NCBI GenBank assembly: GCA_036746695.1
Contig: DAIODP010000001.1
Coordinates: 1,674,001 to 1,738,000 of the forward strand
From: UBA3006 sp036746695
Lineage (GTDB): Bacteria > Actinomycetota > Acidimicrobiia > Acidimicrobiales > Ilumatobacteraceae
Direction: 5' to 3'
DNA: 64,000 nt
Under the pieces are notes generated by a model that was not told the DNA's origin, ran no database searches, and worked only from the letters and a program-made list of their open reading frames with translations. The position numbers were made by a program, and so were the translations under genes. Position 1 is the stretch's first letter; every line of letters starts with the position of its first letter. Below are positions 38,101 through 42,846 of the stretch, piece after piece.

Positions 38101-41100
38101 ACTACGCCGCACTTGGATTAGGCACGATTGACACGTCAGCCGAAGTGAGTTTGATGAACAACGTTCTCGATGGCAAAACTGCAAGCGGGGTAGACACCTA
38201 TGCAGAGTTAGCAGCAATCGCAGCGGCGGTATCGGGTGTCATTGCCGAAGCAACTGGGGCTGGCGCATCGCCGTCGCTGACCGTTGCCGATTTTGCACTG
38301 CTCGGCATTTCGGGAGTGACCGAAAGCAATTTGGCTCAAGTGATTGCCGCGCTACGCGGCGGCGCTAGTGATGGATCAGACGTGGACACCATTTCCGAAC
38401 TGCGAGCGGTGACCGCAGCCGCAGTAGCCGCGGCAAAGAGCGCGGCCATCAATGTGATCAGCCAGTACGACGGCACATCGGGAAGCACGGTTCCATCGCT
38501 TGCGGATTACGCCAATGCCGAAGTAACGGGCGTGACGAGCGCAAACATCGGTTCGATCAACAGCGCATTTGCGCTAATCGAGGCAATTGCAAGTGATGTC
38601 ACGGCAGAAATTCAAGCTGCAGTAACGGCATATGTTGCAGTACTTGCTGGAGCCGACGGAACCGATAACAACAACACGTCCATCACTGAATCATCGTTTG
38701 CTGCAATTGGGCTAAGCACGATTGATACATCAGGAAAAGCAGCGTTGCTGAGCGAAGTGCTGGATGTGAAAGCGCGATCTGATGTGGATGAGTATTCCGA
38801 GATCAAGCCGCTCGAGACCATCATCAGCGCAATTTTTGTGGTGGCTACTGGTGAAGCATCAGATACAGAGTTGACTGTTGCGATGTTCACGTCAATTGGC
38901 ATCACTGGTGTCAATTCGCAAAATCTGCAGTTGGTGATTAATGCAATAGCCGCAACGAACGACGACACCACCGGTGTGGATTCGCTGGCAGAGATTCAAG
39001 CGGTTGTCACACAGGTGCGTAGCGATCAAGCGAGTGCGTTGGCAGTCATCAGCAACTACACCGGTTCGAACACGACTCCGACCCTTGCAACGTTTAACGC
39101 TGCTGGTGTGGTTGGCGTAGACGCACAGAACATTGGAATCATCAACCAGTATCTGGCTGCGATGTCCATTGTTCAGACTGACACTGTTGCCGAAGTGCAG
39201 GCGTTAATCGATGCTGTTATCAAATTGCTGTTGTGCGCAGATGGCATTGCAAATAACAACTGTGCGCTCACGGCCGAAGAGTTTCAGGCGCTTGGTTACA
39301 CCGAAATTGACACTGCCGAAGAAGTGGCTGCACTCAATGAAGCAATGGACGTACTCGACCTCACTCCAGACGTTCCATCGTCATCTGGCGAACATGCCTC
39401 TGCGGCACCGGTGGTTGCGGAAGTGATCCAGCGTTTCACCCGACAAGTAAGCAACCCATCCGACGCAGGGGGCCCGGGCGTTGTCACAGTTCCCACAACG
39501 GTTCCAGTAACAGTTCCAATAACAGTTCCAATAACAGTTCCAATAACAGTTCCAATAACAGTTCCAGTAACGGTTCAACCAACCGTCCCTGCAACGGTCG
39601 TGCCGCCCTCAACAGTGGCTAAACCTCGTCCTGTTAACCCTGTGACGACAGCTCCGACGGGAGACGCAGCGGCGGTTACACCTGGCGAAGCCGCAGCGGC
39701 AATCAATGGTGATGCCACAGTGGCTTCCGTTGTGGTCGATGCATCCAACAAGGCCGTCGTCACTGTCGGCGATGGTGTAGTCATCAACATCACACCGGAG
39801 ATAGACGTAACTGGGGTGATTAGCGATAACTCGATCTTGCATGTCGTGCAGGGCAGCAGGGTGGAAGTATCGGGCAGCGGTTTTGCTCCAAATTCGCAAG
39901 TTGATGTGTGGTTGAATTCCGACCCCGTGTATTTGGGCGCTGCGCAAACTGACGACACCGGTTCCTTCACGCAAGAGTTTTTCCTTCCCCCCGATGCTGC
40001 CGTTGGAAATCACACGCTGACGATGATTGGTCTGAACAAACTGGGACAAGAACTCAGTGCGGCGGTAGGCATCGTGGTGCTCGACAAAAAGATTGTTGAT
40101 GCTTCTGCCGAGCAAACACCAACTACTGATGGTGTTCCATTCGATCCTCAGTCGGACCCCAAGGGAGTTCTTGGTTTGTTGGCCAATCTCGTGGCACTGC
40201 TTGCGCTTGCTTCACTTGGCGGAGCCTCAGGCGGCAGCGCAGGTAGGCGCGAAGATGGCGACAGTGATGCAGATGGAGAACGCGGCTCTGGAGATGTCTC
40301 CGACGTTGCGGTTAAGCATTACAAAACGGATATTGCCGGCCAAGACAAACTGCGAATGCCAAGAATTTCGGTAATCGATCGATTGATGACGACGGCACCG
40401 AGCATGTTGTCGCATCGATCCCCATTAATCAGTCGCGTGATGGTGGACGCAACGTATTTGCGATCTGGCTTCGGCGCATTGTGGCTGATGCTTCCTCTGT
40501 TGGGTGTCGTTCTTGGCATCATGTCGGCAATGAACACCAATTTCGATGTGAGGATGCCTTCGCTGATGCTGCTGAGTGCAGTTGTGGTACTCGGAACATT
40601 GGATGCGTTCTCCGGGTATTTGGCATCAGTTGTTTTCGCGTTGGCGATACTCGTTGGTGGGGGAGTCCAATCGTCCGACTCCATTCGCGGAGTGGTGGGC
40701 ATCTGGGTATTCAGCTTCGGCGTGCCACTGCTTGCAACTGCATCACGCCCATTCCGACGAACTGCCCAAGGTGTTGTTGGCGTGTGGGAACGAGCAACTG
40801 ATGTCGTTCTCATCGCTCTATTCGGTGCATGGGCAGCAGGTGCAATGTTCTCGTCGCTTCCAGGCCTCATTGGTATCAAGCCCGACTTCGCCGATCGTGT
40901 TTCACACATTCAAATCGTTGTGTTGATTGCGCTTGTTGTTCGATACTTGCTAGAGAACGCCGTTGCCATACTTGCCCCAACACGCTTGAAAGAGTTTTCT
41001 ACCGTTTCACTGCAAGATCCTTCGCCAGTTCAAGTTGTTATCTCATCGCTCTTGCGCACTGCCGCATACGTGTTTGTCGCCTCTGTGTTTATTGGGAATA

Positions 41101-41459
41101 ACTGGGCACTTTGGGTTGGCGGCGCTGTCTATCTCATTCCAAAACTGGTGGCGCTTGTCGACGATGCGCTTCCAAACTTCTCGATTGTTCATCGTTATGT
41201 GCCGCGAGGAATTTTGAAAGTTGTCTTGATGCTTTTCGTTGCACGTTGGTGGGGAGACATACTTGGTTCGCGCATTACAGACCCAGAACAGATGATCAAA
41301 GTTGGTTTTGTTCTCTTAGGTCTCCCAGGAATTGTGCTCACCGTTCTTGGATGGTTTGCGCGAAGCAGTCGTCCGTGGCCAAGCACGTGGTTTACGCGAC
41401 TCTCGGGAATGCTCGTGCTGATCGTCGGCATCCTCGTGGTCTTTGGCGTACTGCCGTAA
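20187..41459 (+). CDS. Giant exported multidomain protein: subtilisin protease, glycine-rich modules, Ig-like and helical repeats, polytopic C-terminus
   Basis: 7,090 residues in one uninterrupted frame. Order by residue: signal peptide 1-41; Ser/Thr stalk about 64-205; FN3-like 209-298; I9-like propeptide about 301-385; S8 subtilisin domain about 400-740 with Asp437 (DTGITR), His513 (HGTHVAG), Asn615 and Ser693 (GTSMSAAH); six FN3/glycine-rich modules about 750-3530, each with VAGGGGG-type and GGGGGYxGG motifs; about 16 Ig-like domains 3530-5555 marked by VDTTAP/IDTVAP linkers; four helical ~197-residue repeats 5560-6400; Val-Pro-Ile-Thr linker 6435-6468; a last Ig-like domain near 6540-6630; then about 11-12 hydrophobic segments 6660-7090. 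There is no LPxTG sorting signal. Likely a surface-anchored, self-processing adhesin or protease (inference). Flanked by AT-rich sequence on the left and recA on the right. Confidence 0.9.
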   Translation: MRGVLGINRFWCARALRRLGSLIASFAAIVALFPVAQASAAEQSEPVRVCTETPIVEEPPTESTTSTSSTSSVPTSSTSSTSTSSTSSVPTSSTSSTSTSSTSSTTTTEVVETLSVTRLATEDSSTSSTSSTSSTSSTSTTSTTTPTTSTSSTSSTSSTSSTSSTSSTSSTSSTSSTSSTSSTSTTTPISSTTSTTVPTEESDVVTTSCPATPRNVVATGGDNSIVLTWDEPEEGTPQPTAYLALVSPGEVEFRIDAPKTTAVLGGLLNGKVYEVRFFAENESGLSELAGPFEVAPTNGLDGVVGRLVVQYEDGVASTEAPGVATGSSSVSGIELVPEVDLGDGLRTVELSEPVSVATAAQIVAELEADERVKWAEVDQVVTTASAEPTAENLDPDYLDRQWNMWSEFGVGGSKLFPSTFGRGPKDLGKGVTVAVIDTGITRHSDFGSRVLPGYDFVSSRAELAAARQADGDEVAFDGDYVDEDEYGPVGWDNNALDPGDWREVAPVRNSSWHGTHVAGIIGAEVNNANGIAGLVPLVDILPVRALSWRGGLSSDIAASIIWASGGSVEGVEDNPNPAQVINLSFTTKAACSETFQKAIDAAVANGSVVAVAAGNANSDVRDYAPANCNNVVAVGATDATGKRAAYSNFGEGIDISAPGGDVNASGDLGVYSLSNSGEREPGDDSYAYRQGTSMSAAHVTAALARLSALHPNAKPLELISMLTNKASVRPFADDSCDAEQEKLCGSGIVEIASNPLSPGSLTAAAGVRSVSLKWPLPVDASITGVSIKWGTDASALTNQFTVAGRTVNSFVHSGSPVRVTNKALASNIATLTTGTAHGLVVGDSVAVSGVDATFNGTHVIRTVTSTTFTYSRTAANVTSVALTTAGNAQRAESLTIGQTYYYQIAYIYTNNAQSCTTACISDYASVVSAQTQFLASTNFANTGAIQTYTVPTGVTSILVDAVGAAGGSTATITGGLGGRVQASIPTTQGEVLFVFVGGTSGTNAVGWNGGGAGTAPGMGGGGASDIRRGFSVTKASMSGTTATLTTTTAHGFAVGNAILVANIGTTYDGTYTVLAVPTTTTFTYTKTGGSTTSETTGLSGAVIQTLPSLGLARRILVAGGGGGAGSHAKAGGGGELIGETATGWGVAGAAGGTQSTGNALAVGGNGTTNAGGGGGGYYGGRGGADYGGGGGGSSFVDAGVFGVVHTQAYSLATGNGSLKISLPNAATMPTPTSFAGTAWSRTTELTWAAPVVDGVTGYRIKWGTDNTTVNQIDVAGGDVRSFTHSSRPFAVSSKSMTTTVATLTTSVDHGLAIGQQVSVTGVDAVFNGIYTIASVPTTKTFTYARTGTAVSATAVSPTGLVQRTNNLVLGQNYFYKIAAIYTDITQPCGTSCLSSYTSTITVDGKVGNSQTFEFNDGTHTYKVPPDVTKIQVDAQGGAGGSSGAIAGGFGGRLQATVPVTPGETLFIYVGGGGGNHYPFTYKVPITGGRNGGGAGVGNGSGGGGATDIRRGFTVTNAALTSNFATLTTSVAHGFAVSNYVVVAGLSDTFNGSYIITAVTTNTFTYAKEAANVTSSTVDGAVFYLNPALGLSQRVLVAGGGGGVGHAAYVGGAGGGLVGGVGGSHSCGTYCGGLGGSQTFGNAFGVGGNATTTNSGGGGGGYRGGYSGGQSGQPDARGTDGYSGGGGGSSWTASDIVFATHTQGFRNGNGLLTITTAQTAAVSTPVDLAAYGWNTRVHVSWAASTNQETTGYRIKWGTASGALTNVINVAGRDVVEYVHTSRAMGTRYFYSIAAVFTDMNQDCLAECLSDFSAEVSDTPRFTAATSFDFTETIQSYTVPAGVSRINVSAQGAQGGSASAVGGLGGIVSATMPVTAGETLFVFVGGGGGDNHPARYQAPSVGGWNGGGTGNSSGGIGGGGGGATDIRRGTSVTNAVLTSRVATLTTSVAHGFAVGNSVVVAGVGALYDGTYSVTAVTSTTFSYAKVELDQASSTVNGAVIRNLTTANLDRRVVVAGGGGGIGHNVRVGGAGGGLTGGEGANHGCPSYCAGLGGSQTYGNALGVGASATVTGAGAGGGGYWGGYASGQSPQQWRSETGGYSGGGGGSSWTASNLSFVTHSQGAKSGNGKLEIYAQQGGSISAPTNFDAYGYQAQVVLSWTPSPQPIVSGYRISWGTSQGVLTNNIDVPDRLAQSFVHHGNTFSVTTKSLATNVATLTTSSTHGIAVGNEFIVQGAGEPFDGTYTATTGTTGTTIKYARTNANVALASISPAAVVSRTKQLAINTTYYYEISALYTDAAQTCNTTCESGSSTQRYATPIFTQDTTFDATGGVQTFTVPAGVSWLQFDAQGAGGGRGGTGIGGFGGRVQGAIPVTSGEVLYLYVGGRGGGSLNATQHVGGWNGGGNGSAVGQGGGGGGATDIRRNKLVVTNKIIQSSTATLTTAATHGLSVGDSVIVSGVGTEFNGTFTLTAINATNKTLSYAVSTSSFTAASSSGTVSGPSAWDTAASLATRVVVAGGAGGGGNDKVGGIGGGLVAGQGGSNSCANGAASENCSGLGGSQTYGNALGVGGNAAATHSGGGGGGYWGGWGAAQSPQLSRVATGGYSGGGGGSSFTSAAALSSLDQRTISGITHTSGFNQSGGVLTLSVPTRAYPTGVEALGWGGYNSISWDASNITGVTQYKVYGGTTQNPTTLLATLPVGINAFDHHLATPIVVSQKALTSNVVTLTTASAHGFSVGTVVSVSGVDPAFNGLRTITAVANTTLSFAFTAANIASTAIQSGVVQSANSLTYGTAYYYRVSIMTGSIESQRSTEVSATPALSSSTSFESTGAVQTFTVPVNVNKIFIDALGAGGARGTTGVGGAGGRAQGAIPVTPGEVLYLYVGGKGGGSLTSTLNIGGWNGGGNGSGAGAGGGGGGATDIRRNKLVVTNKIIQSSTATLTTAATHGLSVGDSVIVSGVGTEFNGTFTLTAIDAANKKLSYAVSTATFATSTSSGTVSGPSAWNTAASLATRVLVAGGGGGGGNNNFGGVGGGLIGGEGGNHSCYQGYCAGFGGSQTYGNALGVGGATGQTNAGGGGGGYWGGWASGQAHLDRTGTLGYSGGGGGSSFTSADVTSVFHAQGMNSDAGSAVISWTSTPIVTGVQATPLNASIAVSWNASNLGSLSGYRVYGGTTAAPTTLLATVGAGVLGYTHTGLTNGTTYFYRISAIVTENGVTTATPLSGDASATPTTLTTTDFASTGAVQTFVVPAGVLWLQLDASGAQGGTGSTGVGGRGGRTQGALEVVPGETLYFYVGAAGAQNIGGFNGGGNGSGAGAGGGGGGATDVRRNRLVVTNKALASNVATLTTAFAHGYSVGNTIIVQGVGEPFDGTYTTITGTTGSTIKYSRTNADISSTAVSGTVSGPSTWNTAASLATRVLVAGGGGGGGNNNFGGVGGGLIGGEGGNHSCYQGYCAGFGGSQTYGNALGVGGATGQTNAGGGGGGYWGGWASGQAHLDRTGTLGYSGGGGGSSFTASDVAVPVHTQGFKSGAGSLTVSYSVDNTPPVVTGISSPNPSGNYIVGREITVNVAFSKAVVVTGTPTLLLDAGTRDVTVNYVSGSGTSTLTFTYVVATGDLKDELDVKSTTALALPTSPAGTIKDRAGNNAVLTLPEVASAASLSGSKLLAIDGVVPIKPTVLTAAGVDGITLDWADNLETDLKEYRIYSCSGLVASSCSSLSSFSVLSSVVSGVSTFEHIAVGRGISYYYYVTAVDLRGNESPASDRISWMLPVPVLVATPTVVVATPTNDLTPQVTGAADAGATVYVYLDGSSTPLGSTVATSEGAYAFSPPSNISAGTHTFRARAVVTGVKTGTSGFSNSASVDIDTTAPSLSSISRFAPSSETTGLDALTFRLIFTEAVSGLLADDFAISGSTATVSRIAMLSGSTGTYDVTVSGGNLADRNGVIGLTLATGATVTDIAGNALSSTTSSTTPQTYTLDNRNPVATITSSATTLGGANTATITFTLDQSSTDFGADDIASAGGTLSGFTGSGTTYTATFTPSTGFSGTATISVDAGSFKNASEVFNTASSLNITVDTTAPRVLSVQSPTTNGLYKVGAVIDVTVTFNENIAVTTGGGVPTLLLEMGATDQAARYLSASGAVATFRYTTVAGDVTTDLDFVTTSSLALNGGSIRDVAGNAANITLMSPGATGSLAANAAIGVDTVAPQAPTSLVLTPIGGVVRTNKLTATNTNLTASATVVAGEATSGTATLYLDGVSLATDSTIGSGDVSVTFDLGKTTTAELQAAVAAGGVLTVKTADLAGNLSLASTGVTLGIDYAAPTIALTSSRSALLTGQTATITATLSEATSDFAVGDVTVAGGAVSSFAGSGTSYTFTFTPTANSTTSMSISVQAGSFADAFGNTNSASNTLGATVDTAAPSVTSVSSSSADGPYRAGATLSITVAFNDIVTVSTGSGVPTLLLETGTTDTSATYSSGSGTNTLTFRYVVQAGNTSSDLDQQSNAALALNGGTIRDASGNDAVLTLASPGASGSLGANKALVIDTVAPSAPTSLAATAIGGTVVANTLLASNTNMTATASITAGQATGGSAELLLGSAVIATDASISSGDTSLSFTLGLTTTTQVQAAIASGGVLTARLIDLAGNISASSTAVNLAVDYVVPTVALTISRSSFKIGQTATVSVELSESSSNFVVGDISVTGGLLSGFTGSGTTYSATFTPTNGSNALSGSLSIALGAFTDAAGNASSASSTLTLTIDTLAPNAPAVTGTSPIATRNATPTISGTAEANASVALVDNSSTPVTQLGTATANSSGEWSLVVPTLLDGDHAITATATDAAGNTSSASTSKTWRVDTTPPSVSMTAVAGNDNVTRAEKDAGVTVSGTVEAGATVTLAFAGVTPTPSATVSGTTWSYVITSSDWTAIGSTTPVMFTATATDAVGNTASRARTVVMNLAAIAVPGTPVLLAADDSGTQGDNRTLNRTVRLDVALEKTTAPIHAAGQVLKLVDASGSVVASRTLDAADVDAGTYRFTVGSLDDGLYTYSTTISRDGNTASSASSLALTIDNRVPGTPGAPDMELGSDTGTSGSDNVTSNTRPIFRVAVDGVKFSETALLVAGDSIVLFGGSEELHVITLDSGDISRGYAILCPSVALASGTYVFTASAKSRAGISGAASTSITAVIDTTGQSAPGAPDLIAEDDAGTSSTDNNTSVVQPRFTVSLAGTSAVANDILELLDSAGTVIGQVMLDSTAISAGVATVAPTGTFADGSIVVKARIKDRAGNLGTSSSTLTIVVNTALPAAPVLALTTSSDTGASSTDRITARNTPTFSGTGTNGDTIKIYSGSTELGSTVVAGGVWSITFASTLSDATHTLRAQTIDAAGNASSYSANLAVVVDTTRPSAPQISGSPLSKNSSSPTISGTAEALAIVKLYASSSLVATTTADQHEAWSVALSSLTDAAYSITASATDTAGNTSSDSTVASLSVDTAAPAAPTMNALNTFSLTPTLSGTGEVGATVEVFDGAVSLGTAVVGSGGLWSFAVSTLGAGAHSFTAKQTDPATNVSVSSNPARTMSAVQTGALIGADGTDDNDISLTVSQYSADGFTNIDTAAKASLLNDIIDKLSSSAVDTQSELEALAATVAGIFETAAGGNASPALTPEALGAIGISGVNADNLAAVIAALAATADSGSGVDSLSELLSVVDASVAASNAALATISSYTGSNTAPTATTYEDAGVSGVSASNIGAINSAIAHLGQTATDTASEVQAIVDAYAALLNAADGVANGGATLSVSQFQTLGLTIIDTTAEALLLNAIADVGSSSSIDTYAELTNLASIVNRLSIVAAGGTASPSLTAEDLAALGMTGVTTENLAAVLAAIAATADDGSGINTMAKLQNAIDEGVANARASSQAVIAAYTGMNTAPTLADYQNAVISGVTSSNIAAINSVVAQLSATVTDTQAEIQAVVDAYALVTAAANGLADGGATLSATNYAALGLGTIDTSAEVSLMNNVLDGKTASGVDTYAELAAIAAAVSGVIAEATGAGASPSLTVADFALLGISGVTESNLAQVIAALRGGASDGSDVDTISELRAVTAAAVAAAKSAAINVISQYDGTSGSTVPSLADYANAEVTGVTSANIGSINSAFALIEAIASDVTAEIQAAVTAYVAVLAGADGTDNNNTSITESSFAAIGLSTIDTSGKAALLSEVLDVKARSDVDEYSEIKPLETIISAIFVVATGEASDTELTVAMFTSIGITGVNSQNLQLVINAIAATNDDTTGVDSLAEIQAVVTQVRSDQASALAVISNYTGSNTTPTLATFNAAGVVGVDAQNIGIINQYLAAMSIVQTDTVAEVQALIDAVIKLLLCADGIANNNCALTAEEFQALGYTEIDTAEEVAALNEAMDVLDLTPDVPSSSGEHASAAPVVAEVIQRFTRQVSNPSDAGGPGVVTVPTTVPVTVPITVPITVPITVPITVPVTVQPTVPATVVPPSTVAKPRPVNPVTTAPTGDAAAVTPGEAAAAINGDATVASVVVDASNKAVVTVGDGVVINITPEIDVTGVISDNSILHVVQGSRVEVSGSGFAPNSQVDVWLNSDPVYLGAAQTDDTGSFTQEFFLPPDAAVGNHTLTMIGLNKLGQELSAAVGIVVLDKKIVDASAEQTPTTDGVPFDPQSDPKGVLGLLANLVALLALASLGGASGGSAGRREDGDSDADGERGSGDVSDVAVKHYKTDIAGQDKLRMPRISVIDRLMTTAPSMLSHRSPLISRVMVDATYLRSGFGALWLMLPLLGVVLGIMSAMNTNFDVRMPSLMLLSAVVVLGTLDAFSGYLASVVFALAILVGGGVQSSDSIRGVVGIWVFSFGVPLLATASRPFRRTAQGVVGVWERATDVVLIALFGAWAAGAMFSSLPGLIGIKPDFADRVSHIQIVVLIALVVRYLLENAVAILAPTRLKEFSTVSLQDPSPVQVVISSLLRTAAYVFVASVFIGNNWALWVGGAVYLIPKLVALVDDALPNFSIVHRYVPRGILKVVLMLFVARWWGDILGSRITDPEQMIKVGFVLLGLPGIVLTVLGWFARSSRPWPSTWFTRLSGMLVLIVGILVVFGVLP
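20401..20496 (+). repeat. 48-bp tandem duplication in the Ser/Thr stalk
   Basis: 20401-20448 and 20449-20496 are identical except one base (G/A), coding for the same Ser/Thr/Pro peptide twice. It is followed at 20646-20735 by ten 9-bp units TCGTCTACG or TCGTCCACT (Ser-Ser-Thr). Such repeats are prone to length change by slippage. Confidence 0.9.
27459..27589 (+). repeat. 131-bp segment repeated exactly at 28956-29086
   Basis: Part of the nested insert domain in glycine-rich module 4; the copy 1,497 bp downstream in module 5 is identical at every base, including synonymous positions. Confidence 0.88.
29176..29464 (+). repeat. 289-bp segment repeated at 30385-30673
   Basis: Codes for most of the glycine-rich core of module 5; the copy in module 6, 1,209 bp downstream, differs at about four bases, all silent as far as I can count. 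Recent duplication or gene conversion. Confidence 0.88.
37287..39390 (+). repeat. Four-fold helical repeat (unit about 590 bp, 197 residues)
   Basis: Marker motif YTGSNTAPT...AGVSGVSASNIGAIN recurs near 37287, 37873, 38461 and 39055, each time followed by a T-D-T-x-x-E-(I/V)-Q-A helix and an AADG(T/I)xxNN segment. Units are diverged at DNA level. A half unit precedes the first copy from about 36870. Confidence 0.8.
39489..39584 (+). repeat. 12-bp tandem repeat coding Val-Pro-(Ile/Val)-Thr
   Basis: Eight 12-bp units; the four central ones (39513-39560) are exact copies of GTTCCAATAACA. They code for a rigid Pro-rich spacer between the helical repeats and the last Ig-like domain. Confidence 0.9.
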
Positions 41460-41484
41460 CCCAAACCTGCGCGAACGAACAGTA

Positions 41485-41507
41485 AAACCCAAGCCCAGTA
41501 TGGGTTT
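41485..41507 (+). terminator. Weak hairpin after the giant gene
   Basis: 7-bp stem AAACCCA/TGGGTTT with a 9-nt loop, 26 bp after the stop of the giant gene, without a T run. It may be a weak terminator. Confidence 0.35.
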
Positions 41508-41515
41508 GAGAATGC

Positions 41516-41544
41516 TTGACCGAACACCTGTTCGGGGTTATGGT
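41516..41544 (+). promoter_or_regulatory. recA promoter with embedded LexA box
   Basis: TTGACC (41516-41521), 17 bp, TATGGT (41539-41544). The LexA box CGAACACCTGTTCG (41521-41534) lies within the spacer, where a repressor would block polymerase. The rest of the 41460-41653 gap is a ~110-bp leader with no further feature that I can support. Confidence 0.8.
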
Positions 41545-41653
41545 GACTACGTCGCACCGGGAGAAATACGTACACATCAGGTATCAACCCCGCGACACCC
41601 CCCATTTAGGGTGCCAACTTCACTAAGAAACCGAACAGACAGGAATAACAGTC

Positions 41654-42754
41654 ATGGCAAGCAAGGAAAGCAAGCACCACGAGGTAAAGAACAACTCCAA
41701 TGAGTCCTCGAGCAATCGCCTCAAGGCCCTCGATGCGGCACTAGGCCAGATCGACAAGCAGTTCGGTAAGGGCTCCATCATGCGCATGGGCGAAAAAGAC
41801 TCCATGACCATCGCCTCCATCCCAACTGGCGCACTTCCTCTCGACATCGCGCTCGGCATTGGTGGCTTGCCACGCGGCCGTGTCATCGAAATCTTCGGCC
41901 CCGAGTCATCGGGTAAGTCAACGCTTGCAATGCACGTGGTGGCCGAAGCCCAACGCAATGGCGGCATCTGCGCCTACGTCGACGCCGAGCACGCACTCGA
42001 CCCTGTCTATGCCAAGGCAATTGGTGTCGACATCGACAACCTGCTCATCTCGCAGCCAGACACCGGCGAACAAGCACTCGAAATCACCGACATGTTGGTG
42101 CGCTCGGGTTCACTCGACGTCATCGTCATCGACTCGGTTGCTGCGCTTACACCACGTGCCGAAATTGAAGGCGAAATGGGCGACAGCCACATGGGCTTGC
42201 AAGCACGACTGATGAGCCAGGCATTGCGCAAGCTCACTGCCAACCTCAACAAGTCCGACACCATCCTTATTTTCATCAACCAGTTGCGTGAAAAAATTGG
42301 TGTCATGTTCGGTTCGCCAGAAACAACAACCGGTGGCCGTGCGCTCAAGTTCTATTCGTCGGTTCGTCTCGACATTCGTCGTATCGAATCCATCAAAGAC
42401 GGCCCAGAAGTTGTTGGTTCACGCACACGCGTGAAGGTGGTGAAGAACAAGGTTGCACCACCATTCCGTCAAGCCGAATTCGACATCATGTACGGCAAGG
42501 GCATCAGCCGCGAAGGCGCAGTGCTCGACATGGCTGTCGAAATGAACATCGCCAAGAAGTCCGGCGCGTGGTTTACCTACGACGGCGAGCAGCTTGGCCA
42601 GGGCCGCGAGAACGCCAAGACGTTCCTCATCGAAAACCCAGAAGTCATGGTGCAAATGGCCGAAAAGGTACGCGAGCAGTCTGGTGTAAACGCCGCAGGA
42701 GCAGAGGCCCCAGCGTTTACCGAACAAGACGACGAGCCAATCGAACTCGACTAG
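41654..42754 (+). CDS. recA: Recombinase RecA
   Basis: 366 residues, ATG with AGGAA about 9 bp upstream. Strand-exchange ATPase and co-protease for LexA. Walker A GPESSGKST near 82, VIVIDSVAALTPRAEIEGE (Walker B, near 157), loop L2 in MFGSPETTTGGRALKFYSS and a C-terminal acidic tail (EQDDEPIELD). Single copy, no intein. SOS control is visible in the LexA box upstream. recX, a frequent downstream partner, is missing; miaB follows after a hairpin. Confidence 0.97.
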   Translation: MASKESKHHEVKNNSNESSSNRLKALDAALGQIDKQFGKGSIMRMGEKDSMTIASIPTGALPLDIALGIGGLPRGRVIEIFGPESSGKSTLAMHVVAEAQRNGGICAYVDAEHALDPVYAKAIGVDIDNLLISQPDTGEQALEITDMLVRSGSLDVIVIDSVAALTPRAEIEGEMGDSHMGLQARLMSQALRKLTANLNKSDTILIFINQLREKIGVMFGSPETTTGGRALKFYSSVRLDIRRIESIKDGPEVVGSRTRVKVVKNKVAPPFRQAEFDIMYGKGISREGAVLDMAVEMNIAKKSGAWFTYDGEQLGQGRENAKTFLIENPEVMVQMAEKVREQSGVNAAGAEAPAFTEQDDEPIELD

Positions 42755-42776
42755 TCCGCACTAGTCGGTATGTATT

Positions 42777-42811
42777 CCTGCCGGTGAGCGCCCTACACGC
42801 TCATCGGCAGG
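42777..42811 (+). terminator. recA terminator hairpin
   Basis: 14-bp stem CCTGCCGGTGAGCG with a 7-nt loop and one G-T pair, 22 bp after the recA stop; the following sequence GCTGCCAATTTTCTT is only moderately T-rich. It separates recA from miaB. Confidence 0.7.
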
Positions 42812-42846
42812 GCTGCCAATTTTCTTGGCGGTAAACTTTTACACCT

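Noticed and set aside
41200..41459. LPxTG sortase signal at the end of the giant protein
   Set aside because: No LPxTG-like motif; the C-terminus consists of multiple membrane helices.
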